Assembly (NCBI GenBank): GCA_030035585.1
Contig: CM057482.1
Location: 61,384,828-61,448,827 of the forward strand
Source of the DNA: Dugong dugon
Lineage: Eukaryota > Chordata > Mammalia > Sirenia > Dugongidae
Direction: 5' to 3'
Length of the DNA: 64,000 bases
In this document: one piece after another, positions 33,236 to 44,952 of the stretch
Layout of the letters: every line of letters starts with the position of its first letter
Position numbering within the stretch: the first letter of the stretch is position 1
Program-made: the position numbers and the translations under genes
The notes under the pieces: generated by a model
Seen by the model: the letters and a program-made list of their open reading frames with translations, nothing else
Databases searched by the model: none
What the model was told of the DNA's origin: nothing

Positions 33236-33455
33236 ACAGTGGTTCTCAACTGGAGGTGATTTTCTCCCCTAAGGGACTCTTGGCAATATCTGGAGACAAT
33301 TTTGATTGTCAAAACTAGGGTTGGGTTGCTACTGGCATCTAGTGGGCACAACCCAGGAATCCTGCTAAACATCCTGCAATTCAGAGTACAACCCCCACAG
33401 TACAGGATGATTTGCCTAGAATGTCGATAATGCTGAGTTCAAGAAAACCTAGGTT
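33236..33455 (+). mobile_element. MER20 (hAT-Charlie DNA transposon relic)
   Basis: Starts 'cagtggttctcaactggag', continues 'ggcaatatctggagacaat' and 'actggcatctagtgggcac', all MER20 landmarks, and ends in a degraded inverted terminal repeat 'gttcaagaaaacct'. A non-coding relic, about 220 bp, near the full length of the family. Confidence 0.85.
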
Positions 33456-33462
33456 GAAGAAT

Positions 33463-34083
33463 ATCTTAGTTATTTAGTGTTGCTGTAACAGAAATATCAC
33501 AAGTAGATGGCTTTAACAGAACAGAAAATTATGCTCTCACAGTTTAGGAGGCTAGCAGTCCGAATTCAGGGCGCCAGCTCTAAGAGAAGGCTTTCTGTCT
33601 GTGTCAGCCATAGGGGAATGTTCTTGTCTCCTTTCAACATCTGTGGGCCTGGCATTCCTTGGAGACCTCCATGTGTCTTGGCATAAATATTCCTCTGGGT
33701 GTAGAAGGTTCTCAGTGCAGGGGCCCTGGGTCCAAAGGATGTGCTCCACTTCTGGCTCTTCTTTCTTGTAGTAGTGAGGTCCCTCCCTTCTCTGCTTGCT
33801 TCTCTCTCTTTTTATCCCTTGTAAGATAAATGGTGTGACTTAAGTAAGGGTATGTCTTAAGTAAGGGTGTGACTTGACTGAAGGTATGACATAAGGCTAT
33901 GAATCAAGTTAGACCCCACACTGATCCTGCCTCGCTAACATACAGAGGTTAGGATTTGCAACAGATCACAAAATGGAGCATAATTACATCAGATCACAAA
34001 ATGGAGAAAACCACACAATACTGAGAATCATGGCCTAGCCAAGTTGACACATATTTTTGGGAGACACAATTCAATCCATGGCA
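33463..34083 (-). mobile_element. MaLR (MLT1-like) LTR, minus strand
   Basis: From 'cttagttatttagtgttgc' to 'cacaattcaatccatggca'. Related to the LTRs at 14167 and 58822. Longer than those (about 620 bp), partly from short direct repeats such as 'taagtaagggtatgtctta' and 'taagtaagggtgtgactt'. Confidence 0.75.
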
Positions 34084-34659
34084 AAGGATATCTGTTTTTT
34101 TTAACATTTATAGCTGTTTTCTGATTTTTCTTCAAGATGTTCTTTCACTTCACATTTCTACCAGCAATATTAGAGGGTACTCACTTACTGTCTGTTTATA
34201 ATTCCAACCCCAATCACTGTGACATGCACACACAGACACACACACAGCTGAACAAAGAGATTCATTAAACAATTTTGTATGTACGTGGGCTATGTGTGAT
34301 TCACTGTGATATTTTCTGTTTTTGTTAATTTTATATCTCATTTTAAAAACAGTTTAGATCCTAATGATTTCCCATCTCAGAATATGGGAGACATGCCTCT
34401 AATGTGTCCTCTACATTTATTTCAGCATTTCCCTACTTCTTCTCTTTCACTCCTCATTGGCAATTTCTTTGAGTCGATATCCTTTCACTTTTTCATACAA
34501 TACAAATGTCTTCAGCTACTGTTTTATCTCATATACCAAATAAACTACACGGGGGAGGGGAGTACAAAGTATGTAAAACCCTGTTATATCTTTAAAGGCA
34601 CTCACAGTCTTGCAGGGAAAAAGACATGGAATTAAATGAAAGCAAGACACAATGACAGC
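34084..34659. other. Unassigned AT-rich interval
   Basis: Minus-strand L1-like text near 34100-34200 ('cacatttctaccagcaata'); otherwise nothing recognised. A short CA-rich tract lies at 34215-34247. Confidence 0.35.
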
Positions 34660-35200
34660 CCTAGCATCCAAATTAAGTGCAGGAAAGAAGTTGTCACCTT
34701 CATGTGGGGATTTTAATTAAGAGGCTTCACGAAGGAGATGAGTCCAGGGAGTCCTGGAAGACAAGATGGAGGATTCCAGATGGAGAGGGTGTGAAAAAAT
34801 TCCAGGTGGACATGTGGGTGAGAGAACCCAGGCAAAGGGAATTGGGTGTATCAGTGCTCTGAGCATTGAAACTATGGTGCACTGCTGAAGCTGCAAGTTA
34901 TGTTCAATGTCATGGAGATCAATGTGGGTGACGGCAGGGTAGTTGGGGAGTTGAGCTGGCAGGTGGGTCACAGAAAGTCACATCTTGTGTACGAAGTGAG
35001 GGAATGTGGCCTCATTTCCCAGTGGAGAATCACTGGGGGCGGGGGAGATAGTAGGGGAGATCAAGATCACCTTTGTAATACAGAAAGATCTCTTTGGGGC
35101 AATGTGAATATCAGGATAAAGATGCCAGCTTGTGATTGCTGTGAGGGATGATAAGGGACTGAAATTGGACTGTGGAATTGGGGACTGAGAGGTGCATGAG
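34660..35200. mobile_element. Ancient mammalian repeat, probably L2-class
   Basis: G-rich text with 'gagagaacccaggcaaagg' and 'tgagctggcaggtgggtca' similar in style to the repeat at 54330-55200. Family and ends uncertain. Confidence 0.35.
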
Positions 35201-35622
35201 GAATGGGGACACTTGAGAATTAGAAGAAAAAACCATCCTTATCTCATCACCAGTGATAGCTACTCGTTGGGAAGTATACTAAGCTTTTTACAGATATTGA
35301 TTAAGTCTGTCAACCATGTTAGGAGGATGGATATCATCCCTATTATATGGGTGAAGATATTGAGATCCAGAATGATTTGGTTGCCTGTCCAAATTTAAAC
35401 ACAAATATGTAGTAGCTCAATTCAATTACCTGGGTTTGTCTAATTCCTAAAGTTTGCACTTAATATCATTTTTAAAAAGTTTTCTATGATTCCGCGTTTT
35501 AAAATTCCCAACTTCTGTTGTACTTTGCATATTGTGTTTTGTGAATTGTTGGTTTATTCTCTTTGCACACTTTTGCACTGGGGTATTCAATCTGTAAGGT
35601 GTCTTGACACCTTAAACATAAT

Positions 35623-35712
35623 TGTCTTAGATATCTAGTGCTGCTAGAGTAGAAATACCACAAGTGAGTGGCTTTAACAAGCAGAAATTAGTTTTCTCAC
35701 AGTTTTGGAGGC
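35623..35712 (-). mobile_element. MaLR LTR, cut by an RTE insertion
   Basis: First 90 bp of an MLT1-like LTR ('tgtcttagatatctagtgc'), ending at 'ttttggaggc' where the RTE tail begins. The rest of the LTR is not found beyond the RTE and L1. Confidence 0.75.
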
Positions 35713-35866
35713 TTGTTGTCGTTGTTAGGTGCCGTGGAGTCGGTTCCGACTCATAGCAACCCTATGTACAACAGAAGGAAACACTACTCAATCTTTGCTA
35801 TGTTTGAGCCCATTGTTGCAGCCACTGTGTCACTCCTTCTCGTCAAAAGTCTTCCTATTTTTGAGT
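35713..35866 (-). mobile_element. RTE LINE 3' end, minus strand
   Basis: About 150 bp from 'ttgttgtcgttgttaggtg' with 'gagtcggttccgactcata', replaced at about 35867 by the L1 5' end. Confidence 0.9.
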
Positions 35867-36179
35867 GCAAAAATGGCGCTCTAGGCAGAAGCACCATTCC
35901 GTCCCTCCACGGCAAAGATCCGAAAAACTAAGCCAAACAGAGAATACAACAATCCTGAAACCCTAAAACATCAAATGAAGAGATAAAGAACTCAGCCAAG
36001 CACCAAATGGAGTGAGAAAACTGACAGAGAATGAAGAGCAAGGGGAGATTCATGCAGAGGTCCCCTACCAGCTAACGCAGCACAGATCCACCATCTTGGA
36101 CTCCTATCAGAGACCAGCAAATGGGCGTACAAGAAAGCAGCCTCACGGAGCATCCAGCGGGAGACAAAACAACTGCTAA

Positions 36180-37390
36180 TTTGCGGTGTGCGCTTTCCCA
36201 CCCCCCACCCCTCTTTGCCCCTGCTCGGCCTCCTCTGCTTCCCGCGGCCACAGTCTCTTGACCGGGAAGTGCCAGCTGTTTGGATTCCACACACCCAAGC
36301 AGGTGGCTCTCTGGGTGCCATTTGTTGGCTGTTAGTGTTGCTTTTTTTTTCTGCTTCTTTTGATTTCTCGCTTGCCTCTCTCCGCTTCCCCCTCCTTTCA
36401 CTTGAGTGCCTGGCTCCTTATGCCACCTTTGCTTCTTCCTGAGGGGCTGCAGAGCACCAGCAATTTGTGATATACGCTTTTCCACTCTCCACACTTCTTC
36501 ACCCACACTCGGCCTCCTCTGCTTCCCACGGACACAGTTTCTTGTCCAGAAACACCAGCTCGCACTGGCTGGATTTCTGAGTGCCATTTGTTGGCTGCTG
36601 GTGTTGCTTTTTTTTTTTTTTTTCCTGGCTTCTTTTGATTTCTTGCTTGCCTCTCGCTGCTTACCCCTCCTTTTGCCCGAGTGCCTGGCTCCATGCGCCA
36701 TCTTTACTTCTTCCTGTGGGGCTGTGGAGCTCCATTCGAGTGTACAGCTGCTTCCCGGTCTGGGCTACCACGCTGGTGGGATCCCGGGGCTTTTGTTCGT
36801 TTGTTCCTCTACTTCCCGCAGCCACAGTATCTTGACCGGAAAGCACCAGCTGCTTGGATTCCACACACCCAAGCAGGCGGCTCTCTGGGTGCCATTTGCT
36901 GGCTGCTAGTGTTGCTTTTTTTTCTGCTTCTTTTGATTTCTCACTTGCCTCTCGCCACCTCCCCCTCCTTTCACTCAAGTGCCTGGCTCCGTGCGCCATC
37001 TTTGCTTCTTCCTGAGGGGATCCACAGCGCCAGGCAATTTGTGATATACGCTTTCCCACTCTCTACCCTTCTTCACCCACTCTCGGCCTCCTCTGCTTCC
37101 CACGGACACAGTCTCTTGTCCAGAAACACCAGCCCACACTAGCTGGCTCTATGAGTGCCATTTGTTGGTTGCTGGTGTTGCTTTTTTTTTCTGCCTCTTT
37201 GGATTTCTTGCTTGCCTCTCACCATCTCCCCCTCCTTTTGTTCAAGTGCCTGGCTCCGTGCGGCATCTTTGCTTTCTCCTGAGGGGCTGCGGAGCTCCAT
37301 TTGAGTGTGGAGCTCCTTCTCTGTCTGGGCTACTGCACTGGTGGGATCCCAGGGCTTTTGTTCATTTGTTCGCTTTGAATTGTTTATTTG
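36180..37390 (+). promoter_or_regulatory. L1 5' UTR promoter monomers, alternating A/B units
   Basis: The anchor 'gccatttgttggctg' and close variants recur at 36317, 36588, 36891 and 37156. Units 1 and 3 share 'ggattccacacacccaagc'; units 2 and 4 share 'caatttgtgatatacgctt'. So two monomer types of about 270-300 bp alternate, giving a dimer period of about 570 bp. A YY1-like site (minus-strand AAAGATGGCGC) is at 36695-36705 and 36993-37003 with weaker versions in other units. This resembles the monomeric L1 promoters known in mouse. Confidence 0.75.
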
Positions 37391-38406
37391 TTTTCTTTTC
37401 GTTTTCTTCAGTTGGGAGCCCTTTCTGGCCAGGCAGAGCTGAGTGGCAAGGAACTCCCCTTCAGCTTCCATAGACGTGCAGAGGGATACCTGGAGGCATT
37501 TCTTTTTTCGTTGTTTTTTTTTTTTTTCTTGGGTGGCCTTTCTTGTTCTTTTTTTTCTTTTTAATTTGTTTTGTTTTCTTTTCCCTCTTTTTCCCTTTTT
37601 GTCTTTCTTCATTGCTCAGTTTCTCATCTTTCTGTATCTTCCTTCTCTTTCTGATCCCTGAATACCAGGCGTTGTATACCTCTACACCTTCTAGCCAGGC
37701 TATACTGCGACACCTGAGAGCGACTTCCCAAGACCTCATAGCTGCATCGGTGGGATCCCTGGGAAATTTTCGGTTCTTTAACCTTTCTGATTTTTTTATT
37801 TTTATTTTTATTTTTTAAAATTTATTTATTCTTTTCTTTTCTTCCTCTTCCCCTTTCTGTTTTTCTCCATTTCAGAGTCTCTCATCTCCCAATTCCAATG
37901 GCAAGCTCCCCTAGCATTCTTTTTTGTTTGTTTGTATGTTTTTTGGCTCCTGTTCCTCTCTCCTCTCTCCCATATCCATCTTAGCTCCACACATAACAAT
38001 CTCCCCGCTGCATCCTGTCTACCTGCACTGTGCGCTTGACATCACACCACCAAGAAGTACAGGCACGGCCTACTGGAACCTGCCCAGCACTGATTACCGA
38101 CCCGCCCTGGTGGCTGTAGTAAGTGCCACAAACAACCCATCCCAGTAACTCCTCTTCAGCTGGACCTGCCCTGCTGTACCATATCTGAGTGACTGACCCT
38201 CCCAGTTGGAGAAGGAGGTGAAAAGTATTGAGCGCACAGACGAGCAAACAACAGAGAACACACAGTCAGCCTGCTCAGACATAGTCAAAATTTTTTTTTT
38301 AAAAGGGACGAAACAAACAAATCTGCAATCAATAAAAGAGAAAAATAACTACTGAATACCCAGAAGACAGCAGACAATATCAAAACATTAACAAACAAAG
38401 GACAGG

Positions 38407-39393
38407 ATGATTCCAGTAGCTGTCCAAATTAAAACATCAGATGACTCTCCTGTGGAAGAAAATGCACTAAAAGTACCTGATAGGGAATTCAAATCTCTAA
38501 TACTCGGAATTTTCCAAGAACTGAGGCAAAAGATGACAAACATGAGGGAAAAATAGACAAATTCATGGAAAATACAGACAAAAAATTGGAAGAATTCAGG
38601 AAGATGATGCAGGAACAAAATGCCAAAATAAATTCACAACTAGAAATTATACAAAAACAGCAATTAGAAGTCCAAAAGATAAACAACAAGATTTCAGAAG
38701 TGGATGATGTCATAGAAGGGCTGAGAAGAAGATTTGAAACCGTGGATGACAGGATCAGTGGCACTGAGGACAAACAATTTGATACAACTCTGTTTCAGGA
38801 AAACTCAGAAAAAAGAACAAAGAAAAATGAAGAGACCCTGAGAGATATGTGGGACACAATCAAAAGCAAAAATTTACAAGTGATTGGCATTCCAGAACAG
38901 GGGGAGAAAACAGAAAACAGAGAGGATCATTGAAGAACTGCTGACAGAAAACTTCCCCAATATCATGAAAGATGAAAATCTGGCCATCCAATAAGCTCAA
39001 CGAACCCCATATAGAAGAGACCCCAAAAGAAAATCACCAAGGCATATCATATTCACACTCGCCAAAACCAAAGACAAACAAAGAATCCTGAGAGCAGCTC
39101 ATGAAACACAAGAAGTCACATACAGAGGAGAAACAATAAGACTAAGCTCAGATTATTCGGCAGAAACCATGCAGGCAAGAAGGCAATGGATGACATATAT
39201 AAAACCTTGAAATAAAAAAATTTCCAGCCAAGAATAATATATCCTGCAAAACTCTTGTTCAAATTTGATGGTGAAATTAGGTCATTTCCAGATAAACAGA
39301 AATTAAGGGAATATGTAAAAGTCAAACCAAACTTACAAGAATTATTAAAGGGAGTTCTTCGACCTGAGGACAAACAGCTTCACCTCACAGGCA
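38407..39393 (+). pseudogene. L1 ORF1 (RNA-binding protein), broken
   Basis: Starts at the ATG in 'ggatgattccagtagctg'. The coiled coil is clear at 38565-38760 (heptads in EFRKMMQEQNAKINSQLEII). The RRM begins near MWDTIKSKNLQVIGIPEQG (about 38850), and the C-terminal domain ends with RIIYPAKLLFKFDGEIRSF and KPNLQELLKGVL (39225-39360). A stop after MREK near 38553 and frameshifts in the RRM disable it. ORF1p normally trimerises and coats L1 RNA. Confidence 0.85.
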
Positions 39394-39823
39394 TAACCTA
39401 GGATGCAGAACCGTACGAGCCAGATACCAATCTAGGAAATGAACACTCGAGGAATATCCAAACCCAAAAGAAATACAACAGGGAATCAGAGCAGTTAATA
39501 AGTAAATGACAACAACATCAAAACAACGAAAGAGTGAATAAATGGAATAGGTATAGAACCTTCTAATGGAGAGGAAGGCAAGGCGATACCAAGTAATGGT
39601 AGACTGCTTCAAACATAGAAAGATAAGGGTAAAATTCATGGGAACCACAAAGAAAGTTAACAAACCAACTCAAAAATAAAGACAAAAAACATAAAGTCTC
39701 AGCAAAAACAAAACCTACAAAAACAAAAGAAATGAACACAAAATCCACAAACAAAAGTAACTCAGCACAAGAGAGTAAGAAGAACAAAGAAATCTTCAGC
39801 ACCACAAAAAAAAGCACTACAAA
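39394..39823 (+). other. Long lysine-rich inter-ORF region of L1
   Basis: About 430 bp separate the conserved ORF1 C-terminal domain and the ORF2 ATG, much longer than the roughly 60 bp of human L1. Translation gives lysine/asparagine/threonine-rich text (for example SAKTKPTKTKEMNTKSTNK). The equivalent stretch in the second L1 (46528-46719) is open for 63 codons up to the ORF2 start. It may be a C-terminal ORF1 extension in this lineage. Confidence 0.5.
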
Positions 39824-41732
39824 ATGACAGCAACAAACTCACATCTATCAATAATTACACTGAATGTAAATGGACTCAATGCACCCATAAACAGACGGAG
39901 AGTGACAGAATGGATAAGAAAACAGGATCCACCAATATGCTGTCTACAAGAGACACACCTTAGAAACAAAGATGTAAACTTATTAAAAGTCAAAGGTTGG
40001 AAAAAAATATATCAAGCTAACACCTACCAAAAAAGAGCAGGAGTGGCAATTCTAATCTCAGGTAAAACAGACTTTAAAACAAAATCTACCATAAAAGACA
40101 AAGAAGGACACTATATAATGATTAAGGGGATGATCCATCACGAAGACATAACCCTAATAAACATCTACGCACCCAATGACAGGGCTCCAAAATACATAAA
40201 AAAACTCTAACAACACTGAAAAGAGAAATTGACAGTTCCACAATAATAGTAGAAGACTTCAACACACCACTCTCAGTAAAGGACAGAACAACTAAGAAAA
40301 AACTCAGCAAAGATACACAAGACCTAAAGGACACAATCAGCCAACTTGACCTCATAGACATATATAGAACGCTCCATCCAACCTCTGAAAAGCACACATT
40401 CTTTTCCAATGCACATGGAACATTCTCCAGAATAGACTACATCTTAGGCCACAGAGAAATATTCAACAAGATCCAAAACGTTGAGATAATTCAAAGTATC
40501 TTCTCTGACCACAATGCCATCAAGGTAGAAATTAACAATATAAAGAGCAAGGAAAAAAAATCAACTACATGGAAACTGAATAATACCCTGCTTACGCATC
40601 AGTGGGTAATAGAAGAAATCAGAGATGGAATCAAAAAATTCCTAGAATCAAATGAGAATGAAAACACATCATACCAAAACCTTTGGAACACAGCAAAGGC
40701 AGTCCTCAGAAGACAATTTATAGCAATAGATGCACATATCAAAACAGAAGAAAGGGACAAAATCAAAACATTAACTACAGAACTCAAACAAATAGAAAGG
40801 GAACAGCAAAAAAAGCCCACAACCACCAGAAGAAAGGAAATAGTAAAGATCAGAGCAGAAATAAATGAAATAGAGAACAGAAAAACAATAGAAAGAATCA
40901 ACAAAACCAAAAGTTGGTTCTTTGAAAGAATCAACAAAATCGACAAACCACTGGCCAGACTGACAAAAGAAAAACAGGAGAGGACACAAATAACCCAAAT
41001 AACAAATGAAATGAGGGACATTACAACAGACCCAACTGAAATAAAAACGATTATAACAGAATATTATGAAAAACTATATTCCAACAAATTTGAAAACCTA
41101 GAGGAAATGGATAAATTTCTAGAGACACACGGCCTACCCAAATGACAACAAAGTGATGTTGAAAATCTCAACAGACCCATAACAAGAGAAGAGATTGAAA
41201 AGTTAATAAAAAAACTCCCAACCAAAAAAAGCCCTGGCCCAGATGGCTTCACTGGAGAAATCTACAAACCATTCACAGAGGAGCTTGTACCAGTACTACT
41301 CAAGCTATTTCAGAGCATAGAAGCGGAAGCAACACTTCCAAATTCATTCTATGAAGCCAGCATAAAGGTGATACCAAAACCAGGCAAAGCCATCACAAAT
41401 AAAGAAGATTACAGACCAATATCTTTCATGAATATAGATGCAACAATTCTGAACAAAATTCTAGCCAATATAATTCAATATCGTATCAAAAAAATAATAC
41501 ACCACGACCAAGTAGGATTCATACCAGCTATGCAAGGATGGTTCAACATTAGAAAATCAATCAACGTAATACACCACATAAATAAAAGGAAAGAAAAGAA
41601 TCACATGATCATCTCAACTGACGCAGAAAAGGCATTTGACAAAGTCCAACACTCATTCCTGATAAAAACTCCCAATAAAATAGGTATAGAAGGGAAATTT
41701 CTCAACATAATAAAGGGCATCTATGCATGCCT
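39824..41732 (+). pseudogene. L1 ORF2 (endonuclease and start of RT), truncated
   Basis: ATG at 39824 opens the AP endonuclease (ITLNVNGLNAPINRRRV, then CCLQETHLRNKD and INIYAPNDRAPKYIKKL) until a stop near 40210. Further endonuclease text follows in other frames (FSRIDYILGH and FSDHNAIK near 40420-40520). The RT starts at 41368 with [18 protein letters not shown] and [13 protein letters not shown]. The protein text ends at IIKGIYA, about 41725, where satellite begins; the YADD box, the rest of RT and the C-terminal domain are absent. Confidence 0.88.
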
Positions 41733-44700
41733 CTTTTGCTTTGAAGGCCAAAAGCACCTTTGTTCCCTTTTAGGCAAAGTTCCCTTTGAAAAGCAGGGGA
41801 TTCAAACACTTCCAAGGCAGGCACTCCCCAGTCATCTCCGACTGGGAGAACATTTGAGAAAGCAGCTGGTGGTGGGCGGACTGTTTCTGGTAAAAAAAAA
41901 AAAAAAAAAAAAAAAGAAAACTTCAGTAGATTCAGCTAAGCAGCTTAAAGGAGAACGCTGTATCTTGCTTTCACTTTCATGCAGTGAATTGGGAACCTAC
42001 ACATGCTGCTAACATAGTCTTTGCGCAGCAAAGCTGTGCCTCAGCCTTGTTCATGTTCCAAAATGGGAGAAACGCGGTTTCTCTTCTCCCTGAGGGATAC
42101 CGTCTGTAAAGCGGTGGTCTCAGCCGGGCAGCACAGAATGCCACCCAGAATGGGAATGCTGGAAACCCTGAATGCCTTCAAATACTTCAAAGGGAGAAAA
42201 GTCATACACTCTACGCAGGTAGACAACTCACAGACAACTTTCTTAGGCATTTAACACAGAGGGATTTTGAAACACAGAAAGGGAATCGTTCTCCCTTCAT
42301 CCCCCGACTGAGAGCAACAAGCTCTTGCTTTCTCTTTCACGCAGGGAACACGCTACATGCTCGTGTTAAGCACATAAGGTTTAGTCAGCAAAACTGAACC
42401 TCTTCTGCTGTCCTCTAGGTGAAGGCAGACAATCTACCTGTTTGGCTTTGAAAGGCAGTAGTACCTTCATTCCTGGTAGGCAAAATTCCCTTTGAAAACC
42501 AGGGGATTCAAATACTTGCTAGGCCCGCACTGTCTAGCCTTCTCCCACGCAGGGAACATTGGGGAAAGCAGCTTGTGCTGGGCGGACACTTTCTTCTAAC
42601 AAAACTGAAAACTTAAGTAGATTCAGTTAAGCAGCTTGAGGGGAACGCTATGTTCTGCTTTCTCTTTCATGTGGTGAATGGGGAATACCCACTTGCTGCT
42701 AACAAAGATTTTACTGAGCACAGCTACGATTTTGCCTCCCTCGCATTCCTGAATGGGAGAAACGCGGTTTCTCTTCTCCTTTAGGGATATGGTCTGTAAA
42801 GCGGTATTCTCAGCCGCGCAGCACAGAATGCCTCAAGGAATGCTAGAAACCCTGAACGGCTTCAACTTGTTGAAAGGGAGAAACGTCATACACTTTATCC
42901 AGGTAGACAATGCACAGGCAACCTTCTTAGGCATGTAACACTGAGGGATTTTCAAAGACAGAAGGTGAATCTTTCTCCCTTCATCCCCAGACTGAGAGCA
43001 ACAAGCTCTTGCTTTCCCTTCAGGCAGGGAAAAAGATGCATGCTCGTGTTAAGCACACACGGTTTAGTCAGCAAAACTGAACCTCTTCTGCATTCCTCTA
43101 GCTGAAGGCAGACAATCTGCCTGTTTGGCATTGAAAACCAGTAGTACCTTCATTCCCTGGTATGCAAAGTTCCCTTTGAAAACCAGAGGATTCAAATACT
43201 TGCTAGTCCCGCACTCTCTAGGCTTCTTCCCCTCAGGGAACATTTGAGAAAGCAGCTTGTGCTGGGCGGACTCTTTCTTCTAACAAAACTCAAAACTGCA
43301 GTAGATTCAGTTAAGCAGCTTGAAGATGAACGCTGTCTTTTGCTTTCTCTTTCATGTAGTGAATGGGGAACTTCCACTTGCTGCTAAGAAACTCCTTACT
43401 CAGCACAACTACAGTTTTGCCTCCTTCATGTTCCAGAATGGGAGAAACCTGTTTTCTCTTCTCCCTTAGTGATAACTTCTGTAAAGCGGTATTCTCAGCC
43501 GCACAGCACAGAAAGCCACAAGGAATGCTGGAAACCCTGAATGGCTTCAAATACTTCAAAGGGAGAAACGTTAACTTTATCCAGGTAGACGATGCATAGG
43601 CAACTTTCTTAGGCATGTAACACAGCGGGATTTTCAAACACAGAAAGTGAATCGTTCTCCCTTCATCCCCAGACTGAGAGCAACAAGCTCTTGCTTTCTC
43701 TTTCAGGCAGGGAAGAGTCCTCTCACTCGCGTTAAGCACTCAAGTTTTAGTAAAACTGAACCTCTTCTGTCATCTTCTAGCTGAAGGCAAACAATCTGTC
43801 TGTTTTGCTTTGAAAACCAGTAGTACCTTCATTCCCTGTTATTCAAAATTCCCTTTGAAATCCGGAGGATTCAAATACTTCCAAGGCAGGCACTCTCCAG
43901 CCTTTTCCCACTGAGAGAACGTTTGAGAAACAGCTTCTGCTGGGCGGAGTTTTTCTTCTAACAAAATGGGAAATTTCAGTAGATTCAGTTAAGCAGCTTG
44001 AAGGAGAACACTGTATTTTGCTTTCTCTTTTATGTGGTGAATGGGGAACTTACATTTGCTGGTAACAAAGTGTTTACTCACCACAACTACGGTTTTGCCT
44101 CCTTTGTGTTCCAGAGTGGGAGAAACGCGGTTTCTCTTCTCCTTTAGCGATACCGTCTGTAAAGCGGTATTCTAAGCCGCGCATCACAGAATCCCTCCCA
44201 GGATGCTCTAAACTCTGAACCGCTTCAACTACTTGAAAGGGAGAAAAGTCAGACACATTATCCGGGTAGACAATGCACAGGCAACTTTCTTAGGCATGTA
44301 ACACAGAGGGATTTTTAAATACCGTAAGTGAATCATTCTCCTTTTATCCCCAGACTGAGAGCAACAAGCTCTTGCTTTCTCTTTCAGGCAGGAAAGAATC
44401 TACATGCTCGAGTTAAGCACACAAGGTTTAGTCAGCAAAACTGAACTGCTTGTGCCATCCTCTAGCTGAAGGCAAACAATCTGCATGTTTTGCTTTGAAA
44501 GCCTTCATTCCCTGTTATGCAAGGTTCCCTTTGAAACCCAGGGGATTCAAATACTTGCAAGGCAGGTAGTCTGCAGTCTTCTCCCACTGAGAGAACATTT
44601 GAGAAAGCAGCTTCTGGTGAGCAGACTGTTTCTTCTAACAAAACTTTAATCTTCAGTAGATTCACTTAAACAGCTTGAAGGAGAATGCTGTATTTTGTTT

Positions 44701-44952
44701 TCTCTTTCATGTGGTTGATTGGGAACTTTCACTTGCTGCTAACAAAGTTTTTACTCAGTACAACTACGGTTTTGCCTCATTCGTGTTCCAGAACTGGATA
44801 AACGCCGTTTCTCTTCTCCTTTAGGGATACCCTCTGTAAAGCAGTATTCTCAGCTGCTCAGCACAGAATTCCTCCCAGAGTGTTGTAAACTCTGAATGGC
44901 TTCAACTACTTGAAAGGGAGAAAAGTCATACACTTTCTCCAGGTAGACAATA
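41733..44952 (+). repeat. Satellite array, about 4.7 units of ~685 bp
   Basis: The anchor 'ttccctttgaaa' recurs at about 41779, 42484, 43169, 43850 and 44525, giving steps of about 705, 685, 681 and 675 bp. Other landmarks repeat in step: 'gggagaaacgcggtttctc', 'agagcaacaagctcttgct', 'aggtagacaatgcacaggc'. The first unit is longer because of an A24 run (41892-41915). Frames up to 142 codons (for example 43311-43739 minus) merely reflect the repeat and are not genes. No canonical CENP-B box was seen. Confidence 0.95.

Larger units (their letters stand above)
35867..41732 (+). mobile_element. L1 element with complete-looking 5' end, truncated in RT by satellite
   Basis: Plus-strand L1. The 5' end begins aaaatggcgctctaggc, a YY1-like site close to the start as in many active L1 families. 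There follow 5' UTR with tandem monomers (36180-37390), a pyrimidine-rich stretch (37500-37930), ORF1 (38407-39393), a 430-bp inter-ORF region, and ORF2 (39824-41732) through endonuclease and the first RT blocks. At 41733 it changes to satellite sequence within the RT domain. Frames are broken by a few stops, so the copy is dead but not very old. Confidence 0.88.

Noticed and set aside
36072..37612. Long minus-strand and plus-strand frames (up to 209 codons) in the L1 5' UTR
   Set aside because: They are repeated in register with the promoter monomers and are rich in lysine or in phenylalanine and leucine from homopurine/homopyrimidine tracts.
43311..43739. 142-codon frame in the satellite as a repeated protein gene
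   Set aside because: Frames are not preserved from unit to unit, and there is no start, domain or codon bias in common.
41733..44952. CENP-B box in the satellite
   Set aside because: The closest stretch (ttcgcgttccagaatggg) does not match the required TTCG-4-A-2-CGGG spacing.
41733..44952. CRISPR-like or integron-like array
   Set aside because: Units are about 685 bp head-to-tail with no short repeat/spacer alternation, and the genome is mammalian.
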